A stretch of 64,000 nucleotides of DNA from Impatiens glandulifera (lineage: Eukaryota > Streptophyta > Magnoliopsida > Ericales > Balsaminaceae). The notes under the pieces are model-generated. The model ran no database searches. It saw only the letters and a list, made by a program, of their open reading frames with translations, and was not told the DNA's origin. The stretch is from positions 37,643,758 to 37,707,757 of the forward strand of contig NC_061862.1 in the NCBI RefSeq assembly GCF_907164915.1, read 5' to 3'. A program made the position numbers and the translations under genes. Within the stretch, counting starts at the first letter, position 1, and each line of letters opens with the position of its first letter. Of the stretch, positions 23,997-34,368 are shown in pieces.

Positions 23997-26900
23997 TTAA
24001 GAAATGAGTTGATTAATATCGGTTAAGCCGAGTATGTTTCTGAAGTAAGAAAACTTAGCTTCCTGCAGCGGCTTTGTGAAGATATCGGCTACTTGTTGTT
24101 CTGTTGATACGTATTCCAGTCGGATATGCTTTAACATGACATGTTCCCGGATGAAATGATGCCGTATGTCGATGTGCTTGGTTCTAGAGTGTAAAACCGG
24201 ATTGTACGTGATTTCTATGGCACTTGTGTTGTCACAGAAAATTGGAGATTCTTCGGCGGTGATACTGAAGTCCTTTAGTTGTTGAATCCATAGGAGTTGT
24301 GAACAACAACTTCCTACTGCCAGATATTCAGCCTCTACGGTTGATATAGCAACCGATGTTTGCTTCTTGCTGTGCCATGACACAAGCTGGTCACCTAAGA
24401 ATTGGCATGTTCCGCTAGTACTTTTTATGTCAACTTTACAACCTGCATAGTCTGTATCGGAGTAAGTACTTGTGAGGTTAAAAGATGAGTCTTTCGGATA
24501 CCACAGACCGACTTCAGGGGTTCCCTTTAGATATTTTAGGATTCGCTTAGCGGCTGTATAGTGAGACTGTTTGGGATTAGCCTGAAATCTTCCACACACT
24601 CCGACTGCAAATAGTATGTCCGGTCTACTTGCTGTCAGGTATAAGTGTGAACCAATGATTCCACGATAGGCGGTCAGATCTACTGCCTGACCGTCATCAT
24701 CTTTGTTCAGCTTAATTGATGAGCTCATTGGCGTAGCCGCGGAGGAGCATGTGTCCATCCCAAATTTCTTCAGAAGTTTCTTTGTGTATTTGGGCTGACT
24801 GATGAAGGTTCCTCCTTCGAGTTGTTTAACCTGAAGGCTTAGGAAGAAGCTTAATTCTCCCATCATACTCATCTCAAATTTTTTATTCATCAAGGTTGAG
24901 AATTTATCACACAGCTTAGGATCGGTTGATCCAAAAATGATATCATCCACATATATTTGAACAAGTAGAATGTGTCCCTTTTTCTCAAATTTAAATATGG
25001 TTTTATCCACTGAACCTATGGTGAAATCATGATGTAACAGAAATGCGGTTAATGTATCATACCAAGCTCTAGGAGCTTGTTTTAAACCGTACAGTGCTTT
25101 ATTTAGGCGGTATACATGATTAGGTAGGTCAGCATTTTTAAAACCGGGTGTTTGTTCAACATATACTTCCTCACGTAAGTCACCATTTAAGAATGCACTT
25201 TTAACATCCATTTGGAAAACTTTAAAGTTTTTGAAAACAACGAATGCTAGAAAAATCCTAATGGCTTCAATTCTAGCTACAGGAGCAAATGATTCTTCAA
25301 AGTTAATGCCTTCTTCCTGTTTGTATCCTTGTGCCACTAATCTAGCTTTGTTCCTCGTAACCAAACCGTCTTCATTGAGTTTATTTCTGAATACTCATCT
25401 TGTTCCTATGACCGGTTGATCTTTCGGTCTAAAGACTAGGTACCAGACTTTGTTACTCTCAAACTGGTTTAACCCTTCTTGCATTCCCAAGATCCAATCC
25501 GGATCCGACAATGCTTCATCCACCCTTTTCGGCTCAATCTGGGATATGAACGCGAAATTAAAGTATTCCTCCAGTATTTGTTGCTTAGTTTGGACAGGTT
25601 TTGAAGGGTCACCTATAATAAGGTCAGGAGGATGATTTGTGTTCCTTTTAAGATTCGGTTCAAGAGTGTCTATCAAATTACCGTTTGTTTGATCAAGGCT
25701 AGACATATCGGTAGGCTGAACAATAATGTCAGACCGAACGATTTCCTCAGTTTGAACCGAGGTGTCAGCTTCCTACTGTGTGGCAGCTTGATCCGGCTGG
25801 GTTTCATCAGCACCCGTTTGGTCATAGACAAACCGTCTGAAAACCGGAACCTCATCTTCACTATCAGAATGGATATTGTTATTTTCCAATCTGTTGTGTA
25901 GATCAAAGGATGATGCGGTGTTATATTCAACCGATTCATCGAATACAACATGAAGAGATTCCTCCACGGTTAAAGTACTAGTATTATATACTCTATATGC
26001 TTTACTAACTTCTGAGTAACCTAGCATGATCACAATATCGGATTTTGCATCAAAAGCAGATAAGTAGTTTTTGCCATTTATGTGAATGTAACACTTACAA
26101 CCGAAAATTTTGAGATACCTAATGTTAGGAATCCTATCAAAATATACTTCATACGGTATTTTGTTGTGAAACTTGTTGATCAAAGACCGGTTTTGTGTAT
26201 AACATGCAGTATTGATAGCCTCAGCCCAGAATTTTTGAACAACACATGAATCGGCTATCATTGACCTTGCGGCTTCCTTAAGAGTTCGGTTTTTTCTCTC
26301 GGCCAGGCCATTCTGTTGAGGAGTTCTAGCACTAGACAACTCGTGTCTAATGTCGGATTCATCAAGAAATTCATTTAGAGTACTATTTGTAAATTCAGTT
26401 CCTCTATCACTCCTAATGATGTTTATGCGTGTTGATTTTTCATTTTGCAAACGTTTAAGCAATGTAATTAAATTTGATGTGGTTTCACGTTTAGATGCCA
26501 AAAATATGAGTCATCTATACCTAGAATAATCATCAAAAACTAACATAGTGTAAAGCATACCACCTAGACTGGTGACCCTAATCGGTCCAAATAAATCCAT
26601 GTGAAGGAGACCTAAGCATCGGTTAGACTGAATGTGTCTTTTACTCTTGAAGGTTGACTTAGTTTGTTTACCCATTTGACATGCTGAACACACCTTATCT
26701 TTATTAAATACTATATCAGTAATTCCTTCAACTAGCTTTTTACCGCGGATATAATTTAAAGTTTTGAGGTTTAGCCTTTTATGCCATAGTCAGGTTTGAT
26801 CGGTTTTAGCTACCATGCAAACAGGATGTTCTACTTCACTTTTCCAGTCTACCTTGTATATATTTCCTAACCTATCTCCGGTTAGTAGTATGTTAACCTG

Positions 26901-27254
26901 AGAGTTTATAACTAAGGATGCATGTTTGAGAAATTCTACTGTATATCCAGCATCACACATCTGACTAATGCTTAGTAGGTTAAAATGTAGATTTTCAACT
27001 AGAAGTACATTATCAATTGTTAAATTACCATGGACAATCTTACCCTTGCCCACAGTTCTACCTCTTGTGTTGTCACCGAAGACAATCATTGCACCGATTT
27101 CTATTTTGATGTCGGTTAGAAGGTTGTTGTTTTCAGTCATGTGTCTAGAGCAACCGCTGTCTAAGTACCACTCAGAGTTTCCTAGCCGTTTCTTCATATC
27201 CTGCAAAATATACATATTTACAACTATTTGGTACCCACATTTACTTGGGTCCAC
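23997..27254 (-). pseudogene. SIRE-type pol: protease to RNase H, one frame with four stops
   Basis: From 27254 to 23997 the domains lie in one unbroken frame interrupted only by nonsense codons: TGA at 26790, TGA at 26511, TAG at 25773 and TGA at 25395. Order: protease with D-S-G-C-S-R-H-M near 27155; integrase with the Asp of H-M-D-L-F-G-P near 26600, the Asp of R-S-D-R-G-T-E-F near 26405 and the Glu of A-E-R-K-N-R-T-L near 26300; reverse transcriptase with M-D-V-K-S-A-F near 25207 and Y-V-D-D near 24945-24955; and RNase H with its Asp, Glu and Asp near 24455, 24330 and 24230. The last block, 25364-23997, is 455 codons without a break. All catalytic residues I looked for are present, so only the stops inactivate it. 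Confidence 0.92.
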
Positions 27255-28205
27255 AATTGATTAGTCCCTTGGGTATCCACACTTTAATAAGTCGGATAAC
27301 TTTCCCAGTTATAGTTCTAACTAGTTTTCCTGTACTCGGTTTGACATCTTTTTGTTTTCCTAAGAGTGCCTTGTTTTGTGGTGGCATTTGGTTTATTCTT
27401 TGTGGTCGTGGATCGGTTTGCTTACCTTTTGGCCAGTTGGCTTTCCTTTTCTCAGGATGAAGCCATTTTTCGAAAGTCAGTTGGACTTACATAGGTTATT
27501 TCGTCTTCCGGTTTTGAATCACTTTGTTCTTCATCGTCGGTGGAAGAGCTCTTGAAAAATCTTACAAAGGGAAGATTGTCTTTTGTGAGCTTCATTTTGT
27601 CCGAATGGTTCCGGTTGGCGGATTTGTTGTTTTTGTACCCAAGACCGAGTTTGCATTTGGGATGTCTCTTATACTTAGACAACTGATTCACCATTTCAGT
27701 GGATCTTTTCCATGCGGCTATTTGATACCGGGTTCGGGCATCGTCCTCTTCGGTCAACTCTTGAACTGACTCCTTGAACTGTTCAGTCTCAAAGGATAGT
27801 TCAGGTGCTGCCTCGGTTTCTAGGATTACATTAGGTTGGATGGTTTTTGGTTCGGACAGGGTTGGTGCTCTGGGGTCGGTTCTAAAGTTGAGTTGGGTTG
27901 GTATTAAGGTTAAATAGGTTCTTATACTCTGCTACCATGTCATTTAGTGCATTAAATAACTCATCTTTAGTAAATTCTTCACAAGGAGAGTCAAATACTT
28001 GTTCCTCATTTGCCATGAAACACGTGAGTTCATCATCGCTGTCACTGTGAGCCCATAAGCTTCCTCCATCATCGGCTATCAGTGCTTTCTGAACTTCCCT
28101 TTCTTCACCAGTTTGTAGATAGTTGTTTCGGTAGTTCTGATCATCCGATTTCCGGTCATCCCGTCTTGGTTTTCTGCATTTCCCCCTTATATGTCCCAAA
28201 AAATT
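27255..28205 (-). pseudogene. SIRE-type gag end and gag-pol joint, two frameshifts
   Basis: After the zinc-knuckle stop at 28206 the same frame stays open to 27882 (G-H-I-R-G-K-C-R-K-P at its start, then an acidic stretch). The match then continues in another frame from about 27840 to 27452 (E-L-T-E-E-D-D-A and a Lys-rich segment), and returns to the pol frame by 27254. This gives two frameshifts, one near 27840-27880 and one between 27452 and 27260. Confidence 0.75.
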
Positions 28206-29015
28206 TCAATTATAACATCTAACATTAGATTTATCACGGTAGTTATAGTTGTTGTTTGTCGGTTGACTTTTCTTCATGAATCTGCCAAACTTCTGTGCAA
28301 GCATTGCCATGGCATCTTCAGTAAACTGTTCAGCGGTTCTAATCGGTGCAGGAGTAGCCGGTTCCATAGATGTGACTAAGGCCTTTGTAGAGGTTGAAGC
28401 TGAAACTTCATCTTCAATCCTAGATTTCATCTCAAACTCATATGCCTTAAGATCTTCGAATACATCGTGTAGCTTCATCTTGCTTAGGCAGTTTGATTGC
28501 CTCATCACCATTGTCTTTATATCCCATACGCTCGGAAGAGATCTTAAGGCTTTCATGATGGTATCCTTGTTATCATACTTCTTTCCAAGGGTTGATAGCT
28601 CATTTATCACATCTGTAAACCGGTCACTGTACTCCCTCATTGTTTCTCCTCGTTTCATCTTCATGTTTTCAAACTTCTGGGTAGCCACCATTAACTTGTT
28701 TTCCTTGGTTCTTTCATTTCCCCCATGAAGTTGAATCACCGTTTCCCATATTTCCTTTGCGGTTTCACAATCTCTGACCTTACAAAAGGTATTCATGTCC
28801 AAGCCGTTGATGATGTGGTTTCTAGCATGGTTGTCCAGATTATTTCTTCTCCTAACTTCTTTTGTCCAATCCTCCCTATCTTTATAAATCCTTATCGGTC
28901 CTTCAGACAGGATGAACGGCATCTCATCATCCATAGTGATTAAGTGCAGGTGCATGCGTAACTTCCAGTTGACGAAATCATCACCTTCTAGCATTGGAGA
29001 CTTCTCGAAAGTCAT
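28206..29015 (-). pseudogene. SIRE-type gag, stop inside the zinc knuckle
   Basis: The ATG at 29015 lies 26 bp after the primer binding site. The 269-residue frame carries the Copia Gag region (W-K-L-R-M near residue 17, then a long helical capsid-like part with M-R-E-Y-S-D-R-F near 125). It ends at TGA 28206-28208. That codon takes the place of the second Cys of a C-x2-C-x4-H-x4-C zinc knuckle: C-Y-N precedes it and G-H-I-R-G-K-C follows. One base change thus both ends Gag and removes a zinc ligand. Confidence 0.9.
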
Positions 29016-29040
29016 GCTTGCTTGAGTATTGAAACTAACT

Positions 29041-29052
29041 GCTCTAATACCA
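29041..29052 (-). other. Primer binding site of the SIRE-type element
   Basis: On the minus strand TGGTATTAGAGC, two bases after the 5' LTR end. It is one base off the common initiator tRNA-Met site. Confidence 0.88.
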
Positions 29053-29054
29053 AT

Positions 29055-30330
29055 TGTTAAGATCTAGGTCGGGGCTGGGAATTGGGGTCTGACCGGTGTA
29101 CACCTTTCACTTAACGGTTGGTGTTTAATCCAGTTAGAGATTAACACTGGGTTTCAATACTACACAAGCTGTCACAAACCCTTGAACCGAGTTCAAGTGC
29201 GGAAGTGGTTTGTTTCAGACTGAAGCAACACGCATAAGGGATGAATGAGGCCAGATTTGGATAGAGTCGCTTTGGAGTTTAGTGGGTCAGTTTAAGTAAT
29301 GTTTAATCGGTTAGGGAGGTATGAGTCGGTTAGTATGAATCGGTTAGAATGTAAAGCCGGCAGAAAGTAAAGAACAAGACAGGTTTTTATGGATGTTCGG
29401 AGATGAAACTCCTACGTCACCCCTTCTTCTCGAAACCGCGAGAAGGATATTCACTAAGGAATTCACAAACACAATATCCGATCGAGACTTATTTTCTTCT
29501 CGATAAACACTCGTAAAATTCTCACCGAAATTGTAATCTTACTTCAAATGCACACTTAAGCTTTTTAATCTTAGAGAGATAAAGGCAACTTATAACTTGG
29601 GTTGTTGTAACTGCTAGAACTGGTAACTACATTTACTCCTCTTCAGCTTCTTCTTTTATAGGTGAAATGTGCCAACGGTCACATTTCTTCTCCTTGAATC
29701 TGATTGGTTGAGCAGAGGTTCAGTGATTCAGACCTGACGGTTTAGGATTCCAATGCGTAGGTCAAACCGACTAGGTTTGTCTTTTACTTAATGTAGCAAA
29801 TGTCGGTTGGATAGTTGCCTGCACCTGGAAGGTTGCGCCTCTGACTTATCACAGAATGGAAAAATCTCTTCAGGCGGTCTTCTGCAGCCTGCAGAGTATC
29901 CTCAGACTTGTATGGATATGGAAATGTTACAGTCTGTTCCTTTGGTATCATCTTCCGCAGATACTCAAAGTATCTGTTTGCACCGATTTGTAGATTGTAC
30001 TTAGTTTGATGTTCTTGGCTTCTTTCTCTAAGTAGCTTCTTCGTCGGTTTTCCGGTTGGATACATTTCGGTTTAGGATGTCTACCGGTTGTTTAGGTTAA
30101 CCGGATGATTTCAGGTTTTTCATAGCTTCAGGTTAACCGGATGACTTCCGGTTTTGGTTACATCTTTTGTCTTGTCTTGTAACCGGTCTTGTTTTCCTGA
30201 TTGGTTGGATTCTTGACCGGTTGGATTACTTGACCGGTTGGATTATTTTACCGATTCTGGTTCTTAACCATTCCTGCACAGGAAGTTTGTTTTTGTTAAG
30301 TTCTATTAATCGGTCTAATTTTATCTAACA
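29055..30330 (-). repeat. 5' LTR of the SIRE-type element
   Basis: It starts TGTTAGATAAAATTAG at 30330 on the minus strand and ends TTAACA at 29055, next to the primer binding site. It matches 17806-19068. Confidence 0.94.
29784..30065 (-). CDS. LTR-borne small ORF, 93 aa (5' LTR copy)
   Basis: Same frame as 18522-18803, with start and stop in the same places. It differs at about 11 of 93 residues. No recognised domain. It would lie near the start of any transcript begun in this LTR only if the start site is upstream of 30065, which I cannot tell. Confidence 0.35.
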   Translation of the reverse strand: MYPTGKPTKKLLRERSQEHQTKYNLQIGANRYFEYLRKMIPKEQTVTFPYPYKSEDTLQAAEDRLKRFFHSVISQRRNLPGAGNYPTDICYIK

Positions 30331-32879
30331 CGAGTTATAGTCACACATGCCAGCTTTCTCCAAAATCTTTGTAGCATATGCCTTTTGACACAATGTAATC
30401 TCATTTTCGTTTTGACGTACTTTGATCCCCAAATAGTAACTTTGAAGACTAAGGTCGCTCATTTTCAAAATTTCTTCCATTTGTGTCTTGATTAATGATG
30501 TCTTGTACACTTGTGCCTGTAATAATCAAGTCATCCACATAGACACCCACCGATAAGAAAGATTTAGTACCATACTTGAGCGGGTTTCTTGTGAAACTAG
30601 GTGAAGTAAAGGAGGTATCCATTTTTTAGTACCATGCTCGTGGTGCTTGTTAGAGCCCATAAAATGCCATACTCATCTTAAGAACATTACCTCCATTCTT
30701 GGAATCGATGAACCCGGGTGGTTGTTCTACATAGACCTCCTTTGCGAGATCACCATTCAAGAATACTAACTTCATGTCCATGTGGTGTAATTTCCACTTG
30801 CTTTGTGCAAAGAGTGCGGTTAACATATGTACTATTTCCATTTTTGTTACTGGAGAAAAAATTTCCTCGAAATTCACCCTTTTGCGTTGCACATATCCTT
30901 TTGCGACGAGTCTCACCTTGTGTTTCACGACGTTGACATAGGGGGTCCTTTTAACTTTGAACATCCATTTAAGTCCAATGGCTCGATGACCAATTAGAAG
31001 TGACACAAGCTCCCACATCTTGTTCTCAAGAATCGACTTCATCTCTTCCTACATGACATCCTTCCAAGATACATTGGTAAGTACCTTGTCCACGCTTTTA
31101 GGCTTCTCAACCGCCAAAAAACAAAGTTCACTTACTTCGACATTAACGACATAATAAGTAGGATTTTAAATGTCTTCAACCCGTCGGTAACGTCAAGGTT
31201 CTAAATTGGTATTGAGGGTGTCATCATGTGTTGGGCGGTGTGTCCCACTAGTTTTACCACGAATATAGCACAAGCATTTGTGACTCTAGTTCCCGTGCAC
31301 TAGATTCAAAACTCTGGTCTATGGGTGACCACCATGCATATAACTGGTGTTTTTCCCATATCCGTGCTATCAACTATCTCCCAATTCAAGACACGATGTT
31401 TCTCGAAAACGTCTTTGGTCATGTTTAACTGCTTCCTAGCTGAATCATACACCTGATAGGCTTTCGCTCCCTCTTTGTATCCCACTATTACCCCAGGCGT
31501 TGAGTGATCCACGAGAATGTGAATGTCCGGACCGAGATTCTTCACATGTGCTACGCAGCCAAAAGTCCTCAAATGGTGTACGTTAGGCTTCCTCTTGTTT
31601 CAAGCCTCGTAAGACGTCATGCCTTCAACACTCCTTGTAGGTGCGTAATTTAGGAGATATATATTCGTCTTTACTGCCTCTCCTTAGAACATACCCAGTA
31701 CTTTCATTGACTTCATAAGACAACGTTCCATCTCTAATACTATTTGGTTACACCTCTCTATGACGCCATTTTGTTGTGGTGAGTAGTAAGTCATAGTGTT
31801 GTTCTTAATACCGTTCTTCTCACAAAATTCTACGAATGCATCAGAATTGAACTTGCCTCCTCGTTCGGATCGAAATGCGATCAATTTGCACTTGTGTTTT
31901 TCTTCTACTACCTCTTTGATGTTTTTGAAGTAGAGCAACACTTTGTACTTCATTTAGAGCACCTCAAGCCACATATATCGATTTAAGTCATCGACTACAA
32001 ACAAAAAATACAATTTCCCACATCCGGTTGTTGGTGTGATCGAGCCACACAGATCGATGTGAACTAACTCTATGAGGCATTGTGCTCGATATTTAGTGGT
32101 TTGTAAAAATGGAGTCTTGTGCTGTTTTTCGAGCACACAATCATCACAGAACTTCTCCACATGCTTGATTTTTGGAATAATATGTACTAACCCCTTGAGC
32201 GAGAGATTTCAAAGATCACTGAAGTACAAATAACTAAAGCATGCATGCCGCAACCACACGATATCAAACTTTTAAGTCAATAGACTTACTGGTGTTGCGA
32301 GATTCAGTTTAAACGTGTAAATTCAATTATGTGTTTGCTGAACCCGAGCAAGTATTTTTCTTAAGTGATTAGAGATACAAAGTATCTTATTTTTTATGAC
32401 GATCTTGCAACCATTTTTTTCTCATGTTGACAAAGTTAGAGGAGATTACTCTTTATGCTTGGGATATAGAACACATCAAATAGAATATTATGGTCGCTAA
32501 CAACATATTCAATCATTACCATGCCCTTTATGCATATATTTACCACAGAATTGTCGTCGAACCGTACTTTACCCTTTACGATTTTGTCAAGATTTGTAAA
32601 CATCTTCTTGTCAATCGTCATGTGACTACTAGCTTTGGTGTCTAGGTATCCGTTAGTGTTATCCCTAGGTACTAAATTTTATTCATTTAAAAATACCTCT
32701 AGTACGTCATCGCCATCGTCAACTGATGTTGTGGTACAGATTTGTGCCATTAGTAGCATCAGACCTTCATCTTCCTTAGAATTTGCTTCTGCGAGATTCA
32801 TTTACTCTAGGTGCTCTCGGTCTCGCTTCTCCTTGCGACATTCCTTGACCCAATGACTACAGATTCCACAGTAATTACA
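30331..32879 (-). pseudogene. Pol of the split Copia element, broken
   Basis: Reading on the minus strand: a C-x2-C-x4-H-x4-C zinc knuckle at 32838-32879, protease region near 32640-32436, an integrase-zinc segment near 32160 (C-D-D-C-V-L-E-K-Q-H), integrase core with H-I-D-L-C-G-S near 32060 and N-G-V-I-E-R near 31760, then reverse transcriptase from about 31042 (M-W-E-L-V, and M-D-M-K-L-V-F-L-N-G-D-L near 30780). The frame is cut at 30331 by the SIRE-type insertion and resumes at 17805. Numerous stops and shifts make it non-functional. Confidence 0.85.
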
Positions 32880-32913
32880 ACTTTCTTTTTTCGTTCACCG
32901 TTTTCACCTTTCT

Positions 32914-33360
32914 TTATGCCGTTGTTGAATGAGCCTTTTTCATGCTCACATTCTCGTTACTGAGACCACCATTCCTCTTATGCATGAACACTGGATCGCC
33001 CAACACCTCGAGCTCGTTGACGATCATGTCGAAAGCCTCCATCTCCTTGCCATCTTTAAATGCGAGATTTTCAAACTTTGTCCACCATGTTTGTTCTTTG
33101 GCTTCTCGGACATGTTCAACTCCGACCTGCATGATTTTTAGTGTGTCACATGCTTCATTGGCCGTCTTTTTGCTTCCAAGGGTTTGGATCAACTCCAGTG
33201 GCACTGTCCGGAGAAGTAACGACTTAGCCCATTGATCTTCACGAAGACCACCTGAACCATTTTCAATGACATCCCACAAGCCTTGCGCTTGTATATGCAC
33301 TTTCATTAGGATTTCCCAATCCGCATAGTTAGTACGCGCGAGAGGCATGAAGTGCATCAC
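32914..33360 (-). pseudogene. Gag of the split Copia element
   Basis: An open stretch of 148 codons with the usual Copia Gag start (A-R-T-N-Y-A-D-W and a G-L-W-D-V-I-E segment). The nearest ATG is at 33357. A break lies between its end at 32914 and the zinc knuckle at 32879. Gag would form the particle of the element. Confidence 0.75.
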
Positions 33361-33410
33361 CCTTCATTCTCTCAACCTTTGTTAATCATCTTTTTTCCTT
33401 TCCCTATCAT

Positions 33411-33599
33411 CGTTGTTGCAGAAAAAGAGAAAAAGAAAAGTATAGTGAAAAGAGAAAAACTTTTAATTGTATTTTATTAAGCACTAGGCATAACCTATAT
33501 ATACTTACAATATTGAATTGAAAAAGAAATAAATATGGAATAAAATTTAATCTAATCAAATAAATTAAAATAAGAGAATGTTCTTAGCATATTCCCAAA
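33411..33599 (-). repeat. Truncated 5' LTR of the split Copia element
   Basis: It matches 16778 to about 16970 of the 3' LTR. Homology stops abruptly at 33599, leaving out the outer 85 bp or so, and unrelated sequence follows. Confidence 0.72.
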
Positions 33600-34368
33600 T
33601 GTGAAACGAACCCAGTGTTCTAAAAAATGTTAAAGGCAAAATACGTCATTTCTTGCTAATGAATTGTTCTCAAATCTTTAGGAAAATGATCATTATTGTT
33701 CAATTTACAATCTCCTCTTTAAGGAATTGAATTTGGACATTAAAATCAAAAGTTTAATTTTTGAAGAATTAAAAAAAAATCTAAAATTGCCCAACTAAAG
33801 GATAAAGAAACATTTTTAATCCTTCTTCAAAACGATGTCATTTTTGGGCATGCGATATGCGTGTTGAAAGGAGCCAAAACGACGTTGTTTTGGGTCACTT
33901 GTGATCTTCTTGAACTTTGATCGGGGTGATTCGCGTATGATGGTCATCGTTAGCCGCTCCGTGCGCAATTGATAATTTTCTTGTCGTCGTTGACTTCTCT
34001 AATGATTATCAACATTTGTCTACGACGTATGTCAACGGTTCTTCGACAATATATATTTTTTTATTTAGAAACCCAAAATTTGCACCCTAAGTTTATATTT
34101 AAATTTAGTTCTATTTAAATAAAATAAAAGTAGTAAATAAAACCAACAAATTACTCTAGTAGAAGAATAATCAATAGCGACGAAATTAATGACATGACAT
34201 TGTTACCGTCGTTCTTGGTAAAATAATAATGAATAATACAATATATATTTATTAATAACCACCGCCATTTCATCCCTTTTAACATTTTTTTATCAAAAAC
34301 CTAAAATTTAAACTTAAATCAAATAAACATAAACATAAAAGTCTTCTTAAAATTTGTGAGAGTTAATA
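33600..34368. other. Unassigned sequence between two elements
   Basis: No gene seen. The motif AAACGACGTTGTTTTGG near 33877 is of a kind common in plant LTRs. Both edges are abrupt truncations of neighbouring elements. Confidence 0.3.

Larger units (their letters stand above)
17806..30330 (-). mobile_element. SIRE/Maximus-type Copia element with three extra genes
   Basis: Complete 12.5-kb element. Seen directly: LTRs of 1263 and 1276 bp starting TGTTAG and ending TTAACA or CTAACA, 5-bp flanks CGGGT (17801-17805) and CGAGT (30331-30335) with one mismatch, a tRNA-Met-type primer binding site, gag, a pol that sits mostly in one frame, and a polypurine tract at the 3' LTR. Between the end of pol (23997) and the 3' LTR lies almost 5 kb with three related genes, A, B and C. 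SIRE/Maximus elements are known to carry extra sequence, sometimes an envelope-like frame, in this place. These proteins have no envelope features that I can see. LTR divergence is a few percent by eye, so the insertion is of moderate age. Confidence 0.92.
16778..33599 (-). mobile_element. Minus-strand Copia element split by a later insertion
   Basis: The outer element runs from a truncated 5' LTR (33411-33599) through gag and pol (30331-33360), continues on the other side of the inserted SIRE-type element as RNase H (17052-17805), and ends in a 3' LTR (16778-17051). Reading from 30331 into 17805 restores the pol order reverse transcriptase to RNase H, which shows that 17806-30330 inserted into it. 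The two LTR copies share about 190 bp with visible divergence. No convincing primer binding site was found after the 5' LTR. Confidence 0.85.

Noticed and set aside
28276..28728. 150-codon plus-strand frame, and others antisense to the SIRE-type coding regions (such as 23010-23408 and 21730-22017)
   Set aside because: They are shadows of gag and of genes A and B on the other strand.
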